A stretch of DNA of 64,000 nt, from NCBI GenBank assembly GCA_012295275.1, contig CM022672.1, forward strand, positions 34,780,522-34,844,521, in the 5' to 3' direction. This stretch comes from Chrysomallon squamiferum. Lineage: Eukaryota; Mollusca; Gastropoda; Neomphalida; Peltospiridae. Of this stretch, positions 1-15,576 are shown one piece after another. Both the position numbers and the translations under genes were made by a program. The notes beneath the pieces are model-generated. The model had not been told where the DNA came from and made no database searches. It was given only the letters and a program-made list of their open reading frames with translations. Position 1 is the first letter of the stretch. Each line of letters begins with the position of its first letter.

Positions 1-145
1 GTGATTAAAAAACGTGGTATGTGAAAGATAGTCAAACATATTTTTTGTTATCGAAGCAGTATCTATATAAGATTATCTGTATATAATTTATATAGTGATA
101 TATTACTATTCATTCAATCATTCAGTTATATGCGATATTTTTCAG

Positions 146-506
146 TAAACGTAGCTCGGAATCAAAATGTGTATCAAAATTCTTATTACTCGGGTTATGA
201 AAAATTTGTTTCACGAGGCGTTGATGGAAAAATCAGAGGAACGTGGCGTTTTGTTATACACACAGCTACAAACCAGCCTTACACTTGATTTCTAGTTAGA
301 GTTATACACACAGATACAAACCAGCCTTAAAAATGCATACAAAATTCTTGGGAAGTAGAGTTATACACACAGATACAAACCAGCCTTACACGTGGTGGGA
401 AGTAGAGTTATACACACAGATACAAACCAGCCTTACACTTGGTGGGAAGTAGATTTAGAAAAACCTTACTTTATCCATGAAGTTAAAATATATTTCAGAA
501 ATGACA
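146..506 (+). pseudogene. Disrupted first lectin exon of gene A
   Basis: Begins normally after TTTTTCAG (VNVARNQNVYQNSYYSGYEK) and ends normally (EVDLEKPYFIHEVKIYFRND), as in the intact paralogous exons 24494-24700 and 38569-38775, which are 207 nt. Here the middle segment encoding the TNQPYTWWEVE stretch is repeated four times (units starting at 253, 301, 360 and 407; lengths about 48, 59 and 47 nt). The first copy carries TGA and TAG in frame, and unit lengths that are not multiples of three shift the frame. As written, it cannot encode a continuous lectin domain. Confidence 0.8.
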
Positions 507-3500
507 GTAAGTATGAAAATTAAACTATGAATACACAAAAGAAATCTTAATAATAATTTTTGTTTGTGAATTATTAATTGTAAGTGAGGGACATGGACGT
601 CAATGTTTCCTTGTTTTCCTTTTTGTTGTCGTTGTTGCTGTTGTTGTACAATTATTTCTGCATGTTACATATTATAAAATTAGCTACAGTTTGTGTTTAT
701 AACGTTCCTGTGATATCATTATTGACTTATTGGAGTCATATTTATTATTTTTTTTTTTTTCAAAATCCATAAGTCCATGTTTTATCCGAAAATAGCAGCT
801 TAAGACTGTGTTTGCAAAGTTTGATTGTTGACGGACTGTGTCAGTTGAAGTAAAAACATCTGAGCAAATCACCATGCGGTGTGGAACAGAGTCTAAGGAT
901 GTCTGAACACTTCTTAACGTGACCTGTGTTTAAACAAGTTGTGACGAAATAGTTTATTTATTCATTAATATTATTATGAAATTTTATCATGGAATTCCTT
1001 TTTTTTTTACACGCATTTATTTATTTATTTACTTTTTTATATTTATTTATTTGTGTTTGTTTGTTTGCTGTGGACGTCCTTGAATGCTGTATTTTTCACC
1101 TCATTATTTTCATTGCTTTCTTTGATAGTAGTTCCAGTTCTCGTATTGATTCAAATTTCTAAATACATTATTACACTGAATTGTATCTAATTTAGTTAAA
1201 TGGAGAAGAAATGGTGTACAGGTTTATGCTAACACAGCAGCGAGACAGTCTAACACAGGACATCTGTGTGGTACTGTTACTGGTAGAAAAGATGGAACTG
1301 ATATTCCTGATATTGTGAAAATCACTTGTAACGTCAACGCTAGATATGTGACTGTTTATCAAGGAACAGATAATGGACAGTCGACAGCACTGGACTTTGT
1401 AGAAGTGGAAGTCTACGGTAATTCAACACAGAATTGATATTTGTCATTAGTAACAATTACTGCTATATTGATTACTGGAACTGCAGGAGGTCAGTCGAAA
1501 TTCAAAACTTATTCAAACTGTTATATTTAATAATACACTTGGAAAACAGAAAACAAAGAACTTACATCAATGTTTAGATGACTAGTATCTGTTCACAGTA
1601 TATAATTCGTATATTTATTACTAATTTGAATTTATTCTGATGTGATTAAAAAGAAGAAATAATTAGTTGAGGATTAGTGAATTCAGATAATGAAATCATA
1701 TATTATATCCGGCTCAACTTTAGAATGTTGCAGTCAGTCATTTCACGGTGAGGAGTTCACTATCCGTCATTTGGGGTGTTTTATTATTATTATTATTATT
1801 ATTATCGGACAAAAAAAATATATAAACAAAACAGCTTTAAAAGTCTCTATGTAACTCTAATTTGAACTGGCAGATTTTTTTTTCTTTGGGGCGGGAGCGA
1901 AGAGAGAGATAAAAACACAGAAATGCTATATTAAATCTGTCTGGCTATTTTCTATAGTTGTTGTTGTTGTTGTTCTGTACATGATTTGGAGTGTTGATCA
2001 GTCAGTCAGTTGATGGTTGGGAAATCTATATTTTTGACTGATGCATATTACTTTTATTATTTTTATTATATACAGTTCAAAACTTGTGATATGAAATAAT
2101 TTTGAATAATTCATGTCCAGAATGTAAACAATATTTTGTATCTAAAATTATATTTAATTTTATGTGAATAATGCTATACTTATATTGTTCTTGTTTTCTT
2201 TGTTTTCAACATATTTTTCTTAATATTTATAAGTATATATATATATTTGTAAAATAAAGTACAGTCGTGCAAAATAATTATTTCCATTATCTAATTTAAA
2301 AAGAAATGACTACAGAAATACATTTCTGACCAAAGCCTAATGAATTATTTTGTTTATTCGATTTCATTGGTGACTTGAGCATGTTAGTCAGGTACTAACT
2401 GTAACAAACAAACTGGTGTGTATGGTTCTAACTGTGACAAGTGACTGTTTTAAAGAGAGTATAAATATTTTTCAGTATGTCAGACTGGTGTGTATGGTTC
2501 TAACTGTGACAAGTCATGTAATAAACGACACTGTGCTGTTTCCTCTCCCTGTGACACACAGACTGGGTCTTGTACTGGAGGATGTCAAGCTGGTTGGAGT
2601 GGAACTGATTGTACTCAAGGTGTTTATAAAATACTTTTTTCTTGATCAAGCTTTTCTGAATTATTTCTTAATTAGCACAATGAAATATATTAATGCAGCA
2701 CAGTTGTACTAAACAACTACAAATATTAGTTTTCATTGTGGTTTTAGAGAACTGCTCTTTTTTTACGCAATTGATAACGTTAATAAAAAACATAAAGCAA
2801 AAGAAATATCCACAGATAATAAAGGAGAAAACTAGTTACACAATTACTAAATGCACTTTATCTTTTTTTTGTAGTTTCAGTGTAAATGACGAAACAAATG
2901 GATGAACATTTTATGTCTTTTTTCTTATATTTTATTATATTATATGTCTCCTAGATTAATAACTAATAAGATGTTTTTAACAGTTTGTGATTTAAGTATT
3001 TATTTGTTTGCCATTTTATTTATTTATTTAGTTAGTTAGTTATTGTTTTAGGTTTTTTTTGTTGTGTTTTTCTGTTGTATAGTATGATCTGTTTTACGAA
3101 ACTGTCACAAAATGGTTCGCTGATTCTGGGACCAAATGAAACAAAAATGTAGAGGAAAGAAGATGAAAATTAAAACATGAAAACATAAAAACTGATTTCA
3201 TATTAGGCTTAAGTCAAAGCATATTGTCTATAATTTATTTGCATTGTGTTTATGAAATAGAAATTACACGTGTAATGAGAGAAAAAAGTACTTTTGTACT
3301 GTTTTCATGCTATATACATGTTTAAAACTTTAAGATTATGAACAGAAATGAGATAACGTTATTTATTTTATGACAGTTATAAGGTACTGGAATACACTGT
3401 TGGCAAAAGAAATATATTATTACATTAAGAAGAATATAACATTATATGTTTACAAATCCATTTTAATATGCAGACTGACTAATATATTCCAACACAGATA

Positions 3501-4382
3501 ATGAAACATTACTTTTATTTGGTTCTCTTCTTGTTTTGTAATCTTTCAGAATGTGATAAAACATATGGGACAAACTGTAATTATAACTGCAATGACAGAC
3601 ACTGCAAAGACGATGACTCATCTTGTGATTCTAAAACTGGGAAATGTGTTGGAGGATGTAAACCTGGATGGTTGAATGCTACGTGTACTCAGAGTAAGTC
3701 AGCGTATAAAGCTATAATAAATATTATTTTGTACTCACACACACAAGAAAAATGAATCATAATTATTAACAAAGACATTGTTCTGCAGGTGAGTAGCTGA
3801 AATGGAAGATTTCGATATGATGTAATTGGAATATATGGTATCTGGTGCAAACAATGGGCTAAAGTTACTCTAAGCCAAAGATTGGTTTACTGAAGATCAC
3901 AGTATAAGCTTTACTGAATTTGCAAAGGTTGCAATATAATGATAAGAACAACAAAAACAACAACAACAAAAAATTGATAACAATAAATTGAAATGTTCAT
4001 ATGGTGGCAGCTTGTTTTCTCTTTCAGTACGTGTATATTCTTAACCCTACAAATGACGCCACATATATTACAGTATGTTGAAAAATAATTTCTTTCTTTG
4101 CTTTTCTTTTTCTTCTTTCTATTTCTGCCAGTATAGTTATATTTAAAGCTAAGCGACAAGGCAAACACAGTTATAAATATTCATTACTATAATTTCATGA
4201 CATTTTTATATTTTAGAATGTGATGAAGATTTCTATGGAGACGGGTGCAGTTTCTCATGTTTAAAAAGACAATGTTTTGAAAATCAGAACTGTTCTCACG
4301 AGACTGGAGAATGTGTTGATGGATGTTTGCCTGGTTGGGAAGGAATTTCTTGTACCAGTCGTGAGTTTATTCATATTTTTAT

Positions 4383-4454
<72 letters not shown>

Positions 4455-5252
4455 TCTCTGAAGTGTGTATGCATCTTCTACATTTCTTTACTTTTGTTAC
4501 TCTTTTGCTGATAAAATGCGAAGATTAACTAAACATTTGAATTGTTCTTATTTCATTAAAAGGTGTGATAGCTCCACCTCTGTACGCCATCATTGGATCT
4601 GTCGTTGGATTCATCATTGTTCTTATTTTAGTTGTGGTTTTAGTTGTAATAATGAGGTTTGTTTATTTTATATTTAACATACTCAGAAGTTTTTAAAAGC
4701 AATTGTTGCATAGATGTTTTCCATAATACATCTTTCCAAATAACTAAACATTTTGAAGAAATAATACATATGTTTTTATATTTTTGCTGCACTGATCTGT
4801 AAATTTCGCTATGACAAAAATAAAGGTACATCCGACTTATATTAGATATTTCTTCAAATGTATTGTCATTAATTCTTTATTTTTTAATTTGATTTCATAA
4901 AACTTTAACAATGGTAAAGCAAAGATGAGTTACAAATGCAAATATATAACTTGTTAGAAGAAACATGTGATTGTATGTGTGTATGTAGGTATGTCCTACG
5001 TTTATATATATGTATCTATGGGTGTATGTACATTTTTTGGAGGTATGTATATTTGGAGGTATGTATGGAGGTACCCGTGTAGGTATTTAAGTTTCAACTT
5101 TTTATTTAATTATCAATATATATATATATATATATGTATGAATGTATATCTGCCGGTAAGAGTACGTTTATGTCATTAGAATATGTATATGGTATTATTC
5201 ATTAATTAAATAATATTCATGTGTTTCTTTTTCTTTTTCTTTTTATTATTGT

Positions 5253-5285
<33 letters not shown>

Positions 5286-6826
5286 ACACTGACATTATAT
5301 TCACATTGACAATAAATTTCATATTTTCTTAACACCAAAGTTAATTATCTTAATTTGCTTTTCCAGACGACGAGGAAAATTCAAGAATGAATCTACAGAC
5401 AATTTTGATTCCAACAGCGCACAGAATCGATTAAAACCAAAAGATAAAAACCGTAAGATTAACTTACTTGTTCAGTGAAATGTGAAAAAATGTGAGTTTT
5501 CTATAATACTTTTATCAAGCAAAACATGATTAAATTTGTCCCTTACTGTAGTTTCAGACAGTTCGTTGACTATTCACTTCAATATTTTGGTAAAAATTTG
5601 TGTTAATTTCATTTTCTTTATGATTGCAATGTAGAAGATGGCAATGTTTATGTCAATGCTGCTTATGGAAGTCGTCCAGAACCTGAAGGAGACGAGATTT
5701 CAGAGGACGTTAAACCGATAGAGACATCATTAGTCAATGTGAGAGTTGAGTCTACAGCAGAAGAAATTGACGAACAAGACGTTGAAGACGAGACGTCAGC
5801 TTCGGTGTACTACAACATCAACGACATCACCCTGTCAGAGACTGGTGTGTCTGTCAGTGAACTGTCTCAGGTTATAGACAAAATCAGACACCAGCCTGGA
5901 GGCTTTGATACGGAATACAAGGTTTGTTTTATATGATGTATTAGTGTACAAAATAAACAAAGTCAATTTATTTACATAATTTTATGTTCTTTGATACACA
6001 ACCGGAATGTTGATTTTAAACTATATTTTATATACTAAGAAATAATATGATATATAAAATATTATCTTGTCAGAGAAAACAGAAACTATGTGTAAAATTA
6101 ATATTTGAACTGGTTGATATAATTTAACAGAATCATTTTTTATTCATCATTACAGAAACTGCCAACCGAATTTACGTCATCGTACGATGAATCACAAATT
6201 GCTGACAACCGAACAAAGAATAGATACCAAGGATACTACCCATGTATGTTGTATTCTCAGGTTTATACGTCATTTTATTAGCTGTAGAAGGTCTTCAGGG
6301 GACGAATGCAAGGCATCCATTTTTTTCTGTTTCAAAGGGTTATTATAAGCATACAATATATCTACTTCCATTACTGAATAACCTGTATGTATAATTTGTT
6401 TTGATTGCATTTATTACGTTGCGATTCTGGTTTTATCTTTTTTGTTTCTTATAGTTTTTGCTTTTTGTGTTGTTGTTGTTTTTTGTTGTCTATTTTTTAT
6501 TTTGAGAGAGATGATATCTGCAGTGTATATAACATTAAGTGAAATATTTAAAGTAATCGTACAATAATCAGTTTTGTGTGTACAACAATATTCACAATGT
6601 TAATTAGCTGAAAATGTGTTTATTTTAAGATGACAACAACAGAGTGGTTTTATCAGTGATACCGGGTATCTCACAATCTGATTACATCAACGCCAGTTAT
6701 ATTAATGTGAGTTCTTTACTTATATTATTATGTTTCATTTAATATTCTAGAGTTTTATTTCTTCTTTAATATTTATAAAATGCAATGTTGTGTATCTGTC
6801 TATATAAAATACGAGAGAGAGAGAGA

Positions 6827-6884
<58 letters not shown>

Positions 6885-7078
6885 TTTAATTTTAAACGTT
6901 ATTTATATATTTCTTATTTCTTTTAAATTATTTATTTCTCAGTCACATGAAGAAAAGAATTACTTCATTGCAGCTCAAGGTAAGTGACATTTCGGTCTGC
7001 TAATTGAAAACATTACTTAAAATATTTTGAAATAAATATTATAAACACATGAACGTTTTTACTACTATTATTATTATT

Positions 7079-7120
<42 letters not shown>

Positions 7121-9471
7121 ATTATTATTATTATTATTAGCACCAAACAGAAAGACTTTGCCAGATTTCTGGAGAATGATCTGGGAGAAGGATTGTGGAA
7201 ACATCGTAATGCTGACCAAACTTGTTGAAGCTACCAAGGTAAATATTATAATAATAGAATATTACCGATATGTAACTCTGATTATAATGTTTTGACCACA
7301 ATACTTCAAATGTAAATTTCTCATTACTAATTTTCTAGCCTTTAAGTGCAATTGAAATAATAGTAAACACAAAACTGCCTATTTTGATTGACAACTTTAG
7401 TTTCTTCTGATATTTTTAATTATAAGCAATTTATAATTTGCAGGATTGTGAAACAGTATTTATAGTGTCATGGCTACCATACAGAGTCAAAACAGAAAAA
7501 AAACAGAAACGTACTTTTTCATTCCTGTAATGATTATTAACATAACGTATTGTCTGATGATTTCAAAATAATGAAATGCAGCAGTTATATAAATACGGGG
7601 CTATTTTTTATAGATCAACACTATTTATACTTGAAATTATGTTTTTTTAGACTAAATGTGAACCATACTGGTCAGACACAAAGACGATTAACATAGGAAC
7701 CTTCGCAATTTCTGTGACTGCAAAAGAGGAAAGAAGTGATTTCGTGTTTAGAAAGTTCTCCGTCACTCACAAAAAGGTTCTTATTAAAATTAAATTTTCT
7801 TATTAATTATTTCCAGAAGTTTTTGACAGCTTTATATAAGATTACTGCTTTGATTAGCAGTTAACAGTAGTTTTAAATATAACTAGCATCAGTGTAGACA
7901 ATCACTTAATTGTACTTTAAATATGTGAGAAATGTCTATTTATTTATTACTTGTTATTCTTAGAGACACTGAAAGTTGACTTTTTAAATATATTATTACA
8001 GATATTAATATCTGTGCTTTTTCATTTTTTTAAATTGTTTCAAGTTTCAGACTTTGTATATGTTTGTGTGAAAAAGAGACAGAGAGATCAATACATTTAT
8101 ATTTTAATTTACAGTTTTATTCTTTGAAATTGTTCTCTTTAATTTCACCAAAAATATTTTATGTAGGTAATCAGTTTATTTTGAAAACGTTATCTAAATT
8201 AAATAATATTTAGTTTTTGAATTAAATCTTGAAAACGTTCGATATCTTCATTCCATAAATAATGAAATATATCTGCCACATGAACAAGTTCTCTTAAAAA
8301 ATGCACGTTTCCGTGTTAATGAAATTTTAAAAGTTACTAATCTTCAAAGATCATTAGAATGTGTTAGAGAGTTATTTCAAACATTCCGGGAACGTAGCCA
8401 GTTATATTCAGACTGGATAAAACAGCAAATATTTTACCACGAAATAATACTTCAGAACATAACATCACAACAATATTTATTTTGTAATTCATTCCTAATT
8501 TTTGTTATTTCTGCTTTCTAGTCTGGAAATTCAAAAACCTTTCAACAGTTCCACTTTATTTCATGGCCAGATCACGGAGTCCCAAATGTTCATGACTTCG
8601 TACAATTTATGCTGAAAGTGAGAAAAACAAAACCTCTACTGCCTGGACCAGTAGTTGTACACTGCAAGTAATAATTTATTTGATACACTTATCAACTAAA
8701 CAAAAACACATACAAAAATAATGCTTATATACACGACATAAAGATACACTATTTCTAGCAAAGTCATTCTTCATTCATTTGTTTTAGTTTATATTTTTTC
8801 CATGGAATTCAACATCTTTTCTTTTTTTAAATTAATTTAGGTAAACATTAAACATTAATATGGCTCACTGCTTGTTCTAGATGTCATCATTTTACAGTTC
8901 ATGGCTATTTTTTTTTTTTCGTTTCCGTAACAGTACAGAGTGACAATCAGTTATTTGAAATGTAAATACATACAGTCTCATTTATATACACATATTATTA
9001 CTTACCTTTTATCTTTTTCCTTCTTTTAATGCTCTCTAAAAACGAATAAATATAAATAGTTTGTACCCCATTGATACTGACCTGTATCATTTTAAAATGC
9101 TATGTTATCACTAATGGTTCACTTCAGTGCTGGAATTGGCAGAACAGGAACGTACATTGCTCTGGACATTCTGCTGGACGAGCTGGAGGCGACGGGACGA
9201 GTGGACATCAGGAAAGTGATGATTCGACTGAGAGATCAGCGTAGAGGTCTCGTACAGACCAAGGTCAGATCACTTTACTTCTTTATTTTATTTTGTTCTT
9301 AATTCGTTTGTTATTTCTTTTGCATTTTGTAGTGGTGCTGATGCGATCTGGTACGTTATATTTCATTAAATAAAGAGTTTTTGGTGGTTTTATAAAGATT
9401 GTCAATCAATTTCATATTAAAACAGGAGCAGTATGAGACTGTATTCACTGCCCCCTTTGAACTATCAACGT
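146..9471 (+). CDS. Gene A: fucolectin-EGF receptor tyrosine phosphatase, partial (5' outside window, 3' in gap)
   Basis: Single-pass receptor PTP that should remove phosphate from tyrosines on partners at the plasma membrane. Exons read: 146-506 and 1196-1417 (lectin), 2476-2619, 3550-3693, 4217-4360 (three EGF modules, 8 Cys each), 4563-4656 (TM helix, rich in V/I/L), 5367-5452 (basic stop-transfer RRRGKFKNE), 5635-5921 (juxtamembrane), 6156-6243, 6630-6706, 6943-6979, 7141-7238, 7651-7776, 8522-8667, 9128-9263, 9426-9471 (PTP). From the first EGF exon onward all junctions have GT/AG and keep frame. The signal-peptide exon must lie left of base 1. The first lectin exon is broken by tandem duplication with stops, so the gene may be a pseudogene, use skipping, or be misassembled there. 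A second PTP domain, usual in RPTPs, would be in the gap. Product class is clear; exact ortholog unknown. Confidence 0.85.
1196..1417 (+). other. Second lectin exon of gene A (intact)
   Basis: This 222-nt exon encodes the C-terminal half of the fucolectin domain: KWRRNGVQVYANTAARQSN, then GHLCGTVTGRKDGTDIP, then the terminal strand ALDFVEVEVYG. It has the same length and boundaries as the exons at 10178-10399, 23539-23760 and 37747-37968. Family knowledge: fucolectin/tachylectin-4/pentraxin-1 domains are F5/8C-like beta-sandwiches that bind fucosylated glycans. The sugar-binding residues cannot be confirmed here. Confidence 0.85.
2412..2475 (+). repeat. One partial copy of the acceptor-spanning minisatellite (gene A)
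   Basis: A degenerate extra copy of the first part of the VCQTGVYG EGF exon plus its upstream intron end, immediately before the real exon at 2476. It contains ACTGGTGTGTATGGTTC and a TTTTTCAG. The same unit is expanded in genes C, D and F. Confidence 0.75.
2970..3030 (+). pseudogene. Deletion scar of a lost EGF exon (gene A)
   Basis: Intron sequence here follows the flanks of gene E's exon 44726-44866: the left side matches 'actaataag...acagtttgtg' and the right side matches the sequence after that exon ('atttaagtattt...'). Only the acceptor and the first six exon bases (tttgtg) remain. Gene A seems to have lost the VCARGTYG EGF module by a simple internal deletion. Confidence 0.6.
4383..4453. 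repeat. (ATA)n microsatellite
   Basis: Continuous AAT/ATA trinucleotide repeat in the intron between the last EGF exon and the TM exon of gene A. Paralogous introns at 46266-46302 and 60170-60226 carry shorter, imperfect versions at the same position. Confidence 0.95.
5635..5921 (+). other. RPTP juxtamembrane exon (gene A)
   Basis: This 287-nt exon links the membrane to the phosphatase domain. It is acidic and carries tyrosines in docking-like contexts: VYVNAAYGSR near the start (YxN, typical of Grb2-type SH2 ligands) and SVYYNIND later, then VSELSQVIDKIRHQP and a terminal TEYK. The paralogous exon in gene F is 62173-62459, same length, with few substitutions. No known domain is recognised; the role as an adaptor site is inference. 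Confidence 0.7.
6813..6881. repeat. (AG)n microsatellite
   Basis: GA dinucleotide tract in the PTP-region intron of gene A. The paralogous intron of gene F has a longer tract at 63398-63491, preceded by (TA)n. Confidence 0.95.
7063..7140 (+). repeat. (TTA/TTG)n repeat forming a splice acceptor
   Basis: Trinucleotide repeat of TTA, TTG, TTA runs that abuts the PTP exon beginning at 7141. The acceptor AG is the end of the repeat (ATTATTATTAG). In gene F the equivalent repeat is 63725-63810. Confidence 0.9.
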
Positions 9472-9671
9472 NNNNNNNNNNNNNNNNNNNNNNNNNNNNN
9501 NNNNNNNNNNNNNNNNNNNNNNNNNNNNNNNNNNNNNNNNNNNNNNNNNNNNNNNNNNNNNNNNNNNNNNNNNNNNNNNNNNNNNNNNNNNNNNNNNNNN
9601 NNNNNNNNNNNNNNNNNNNNNNNNNNNNNNNNNNNNNNNNNNNNNNNNNNNNNNNNNNNNNNNNNNNNNNN
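9472..9671. other. Assembly gap 1 (200 N)
   Basis: Exactly 200 N, so probably a placeholder of unknown true size. Gene A (plus strand) is cut inside a PTP exon on the left. On the right is gene B (minus strand), whose sequence matches the intron that precedes EGF 1 in gene C. The missing sequence should hold the rest of A's phosphatase and all EGF, TM and tail exons of B. Confidence 0.98.
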
Positions 9672-10177
9672 GCATTAGCATATATCAGTATATAAATGTG
9701 TTCAGCCGGTGACTGTTTCACTAATATTACAGAGGTTCGCTTAGAGTCCCTTAGTTGACTGTGTAACAAATGGGTGTATAATGGGAGACAACCTCAAATC
9801 CATCTCACTGAAATATGTCTAAGTACGTGTCCAGTGTTTGTTTTAATTCTGTGATAATGACAAAGTCGTTATCATTTGATAAGAAAAAGAAATTTTAAAG
9901 CAAATAACATAAATCTCCAAAATTCAAATATGTGATAGATATTTAATAAAGCACAATAATTATTTGAGAATAAATTCAAATTAGAAATAAAATATAAATT
10001 ATACACTGTGAAGAGATACTAGCCATCTCTCAACTGTTGTAAGTTAAATGATTTTTCTTGTTTTTAAATATAACACTTTTATATGTTTTGCATTTCTACT
10101 GAGTCCTGCAGTTGCAATAAGCAATATAGGAGTATTTGTTATTAATGACAAATATCATTAACATTGTATTGAATTAC

Positions 10178-14268
<4,091 letters not shown>

Positions 14269-14335
14269 AGTGAAAATGTTTCGTAGACAAACCAACCAGG
14301 AAGTAAAACTGCGAGTTCAGACAAGACTCTTGTCA

Positions 14336-14376
14336 TGAGTCACCAGTGAGAAAAGCCAAACACCATCTAATATATC
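14336..14376 (-). promoter_or_regulatory. Candidate core promoter of gene B
   Basis: On the minus strand an AT-rich TATATTA element (14368-14376) lies about 100 bases before the ATG. A TGACTCA AP-1/TRE-type heptamer (14336-14342) lies between it and the ATG. Gene C has TATATTA at 28110-28117 and TGACTCA at 28079-28085. Gene F has TATATTA at 53474-53482. Gene D has TGACTCA at 41298-41304 but no good TATA. Conservation across paralogs supports function but partly reflects shared descent. Confidence 0.4.
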
Positions 14377-14529
14377 CTGGTACAAATTACATAGCGAATA
14401 TGATTTGAACAGAGTAATGTAATTCTGTTAAATTAAACACACTGACATTAAATCTGGATCTAGCAAAACAGGTTTTACTCGTACAAAAGTTATACACAGA
14501 ATACTTTTCATATGCATTCTGTCTAGTAA

Positions 14530-14690
14530 TTACAGATACATAATGCGAAATCGTTTAATTTATAAAGACTGATTGCTCTAGAGCGATTGACGCAAACTAT
14601 TGAATTGCCGTCACTGTTCATGCGATAAAATAAATAATAATTATAAAAATTGAAGTATTTAATATAATATAAACGTATTATTCATACACC
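14530..14690 (-). promoter_or_regulatory. Conserved upstream block of gene B
   Basis: A block containing ACAGATACATAATGCGAAAT and, further on, GCGATTGACGCAAACTATT recurs upstream of C (28275-28440), D (41850-41995, about 600 bases further out) and F (about 52930-53045, reverse orientation relative to the window). No factor is assigned. It may be a shared enhancer or simply duplicated flank. Confidence 0.35.
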
Positions 14691-15107
14691 AAGGTATAGA
14701 ACACAAACAGCAGAATGATAAATAATCTTTTACTTCGCCGTAAGTTTTCTTTCAGACATAACAGAGGACTAGGTCGAGTGTAGTGAAAACAGATCAGTTG
14801 ACTCTTCTATAACGAGACAAAAGTTTCAAGCTAAGAGTTCAGCACTTAATGTCATTCACAACACGAATCTAGGACAGGCATGAATGGATAATATTTGAAA
14901 CGAGCTGGTGGAGTTTATGCAATGACGTGTAATCTCTTTCTATTACAATGTCACAGTTCATACGTATTTCTTATTACCAGCATAAGCACTGCATATGTAG
15001 ATATTTTAGGACTGAATATACAGTGTTATTTACGTCTGAAAAGACTCTGCACACAGATAATATTCGGGAACGCACTGGCGCAGGAAAACCTCACAAAACA
15101 CGTCAGA

Positions 15108-15190
15108 TGTCGCTGACGAGACTCGAACGTATGACACCCATCCGCCCACACTCCAAAGGCGGTCAATGTAACCGCTCAGCCATCAAGTCT
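15108..15190 (-). mobile_element. tRNA-derived SINE head (B/C intergenic)
   Basis: On the minus strand a tRNA-like segment of class II (Ser/Leu) shape: 5' end near TGATGGCTGAGCGGTTA (box A), then a long variable region, then ACGTTCGAGTCTCG (box B) and a terminal CGACA. The 3' body runs on as TGACGTGTTTTGTGAGGTTT. Homologous copies are at 28864-28946 (-) and 52422-52504 (+), always next to TG or ATGT microsatellites. Confidence 0.7.
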
Positions 15191-15540
15191 ATCTTGTGTG
15201 TGTGTGTGTGTATGTTCGTGTATGTGTGTATCTGTGTGTGTGTGTTTGTTTCTGTATGTATGTGTGTGTAAAATGAGTATTCGTTTTTATATACTAATAA
15301 TCACAATATGCAAATGACAAATTAAGCTACTTAAGTCTTTAGCCTTTAGATTTAATGAAACCAAATATGTGTTATGATCAGGTGAAGTTTATAAAGAATG
15401 GTAATATACTACTGTAATATGATATATGCTGTTTCTTTTTTTTTTTTTTTTTTTTTTTAATTGTTTTTTTAAAAATACGCTGAATAAATTTCTGCGAATT
15501 TTCAACATCTCGGATTATGCGGATATGCGAATATGCATAA

Positions 15541-15576
<36 letters not shown>

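Larger units (their letters stand above)
6156..9471 (+). other. PTP catalytic domain D1 of gene A (truncated by gap)
   Basis: Classical PTP motifs occur in the expected order across eight exons: NRYQGYYPYDNNRVVL, DYINASYI, FIAAQ followed by AP (Ala where GP is usual), LPDFWRMIWE, NIVMLTKLVE, KCEPYWSD, the WPDHGVP general-acid loop, and the P-loop VVVHCNAGIGRTG with nucleophile Cys and the Arg of Cx5R. Asn replaces the common Ser after the Cys. The final read exon starts EQYETVFTAPFELST and is cut by N. All core catalytic residues are present, so D1 is predicted active. Confidence 0.9.

Noticed and set aside
7013-7295. Poly-Asn and poly-Leu ORFs, also at 63695-63950
   Set aside because: Trinucleotide repeat fused to the real PTP exon in two frames; only the exon from 7141 (63811) is coding.
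7442-7500. Possible extra PTP exon after CAG at 7443
   Set aside because: No conserved PTP segment is missing between the exons at 7141 and 7651, the frame is poor and there is no donor.
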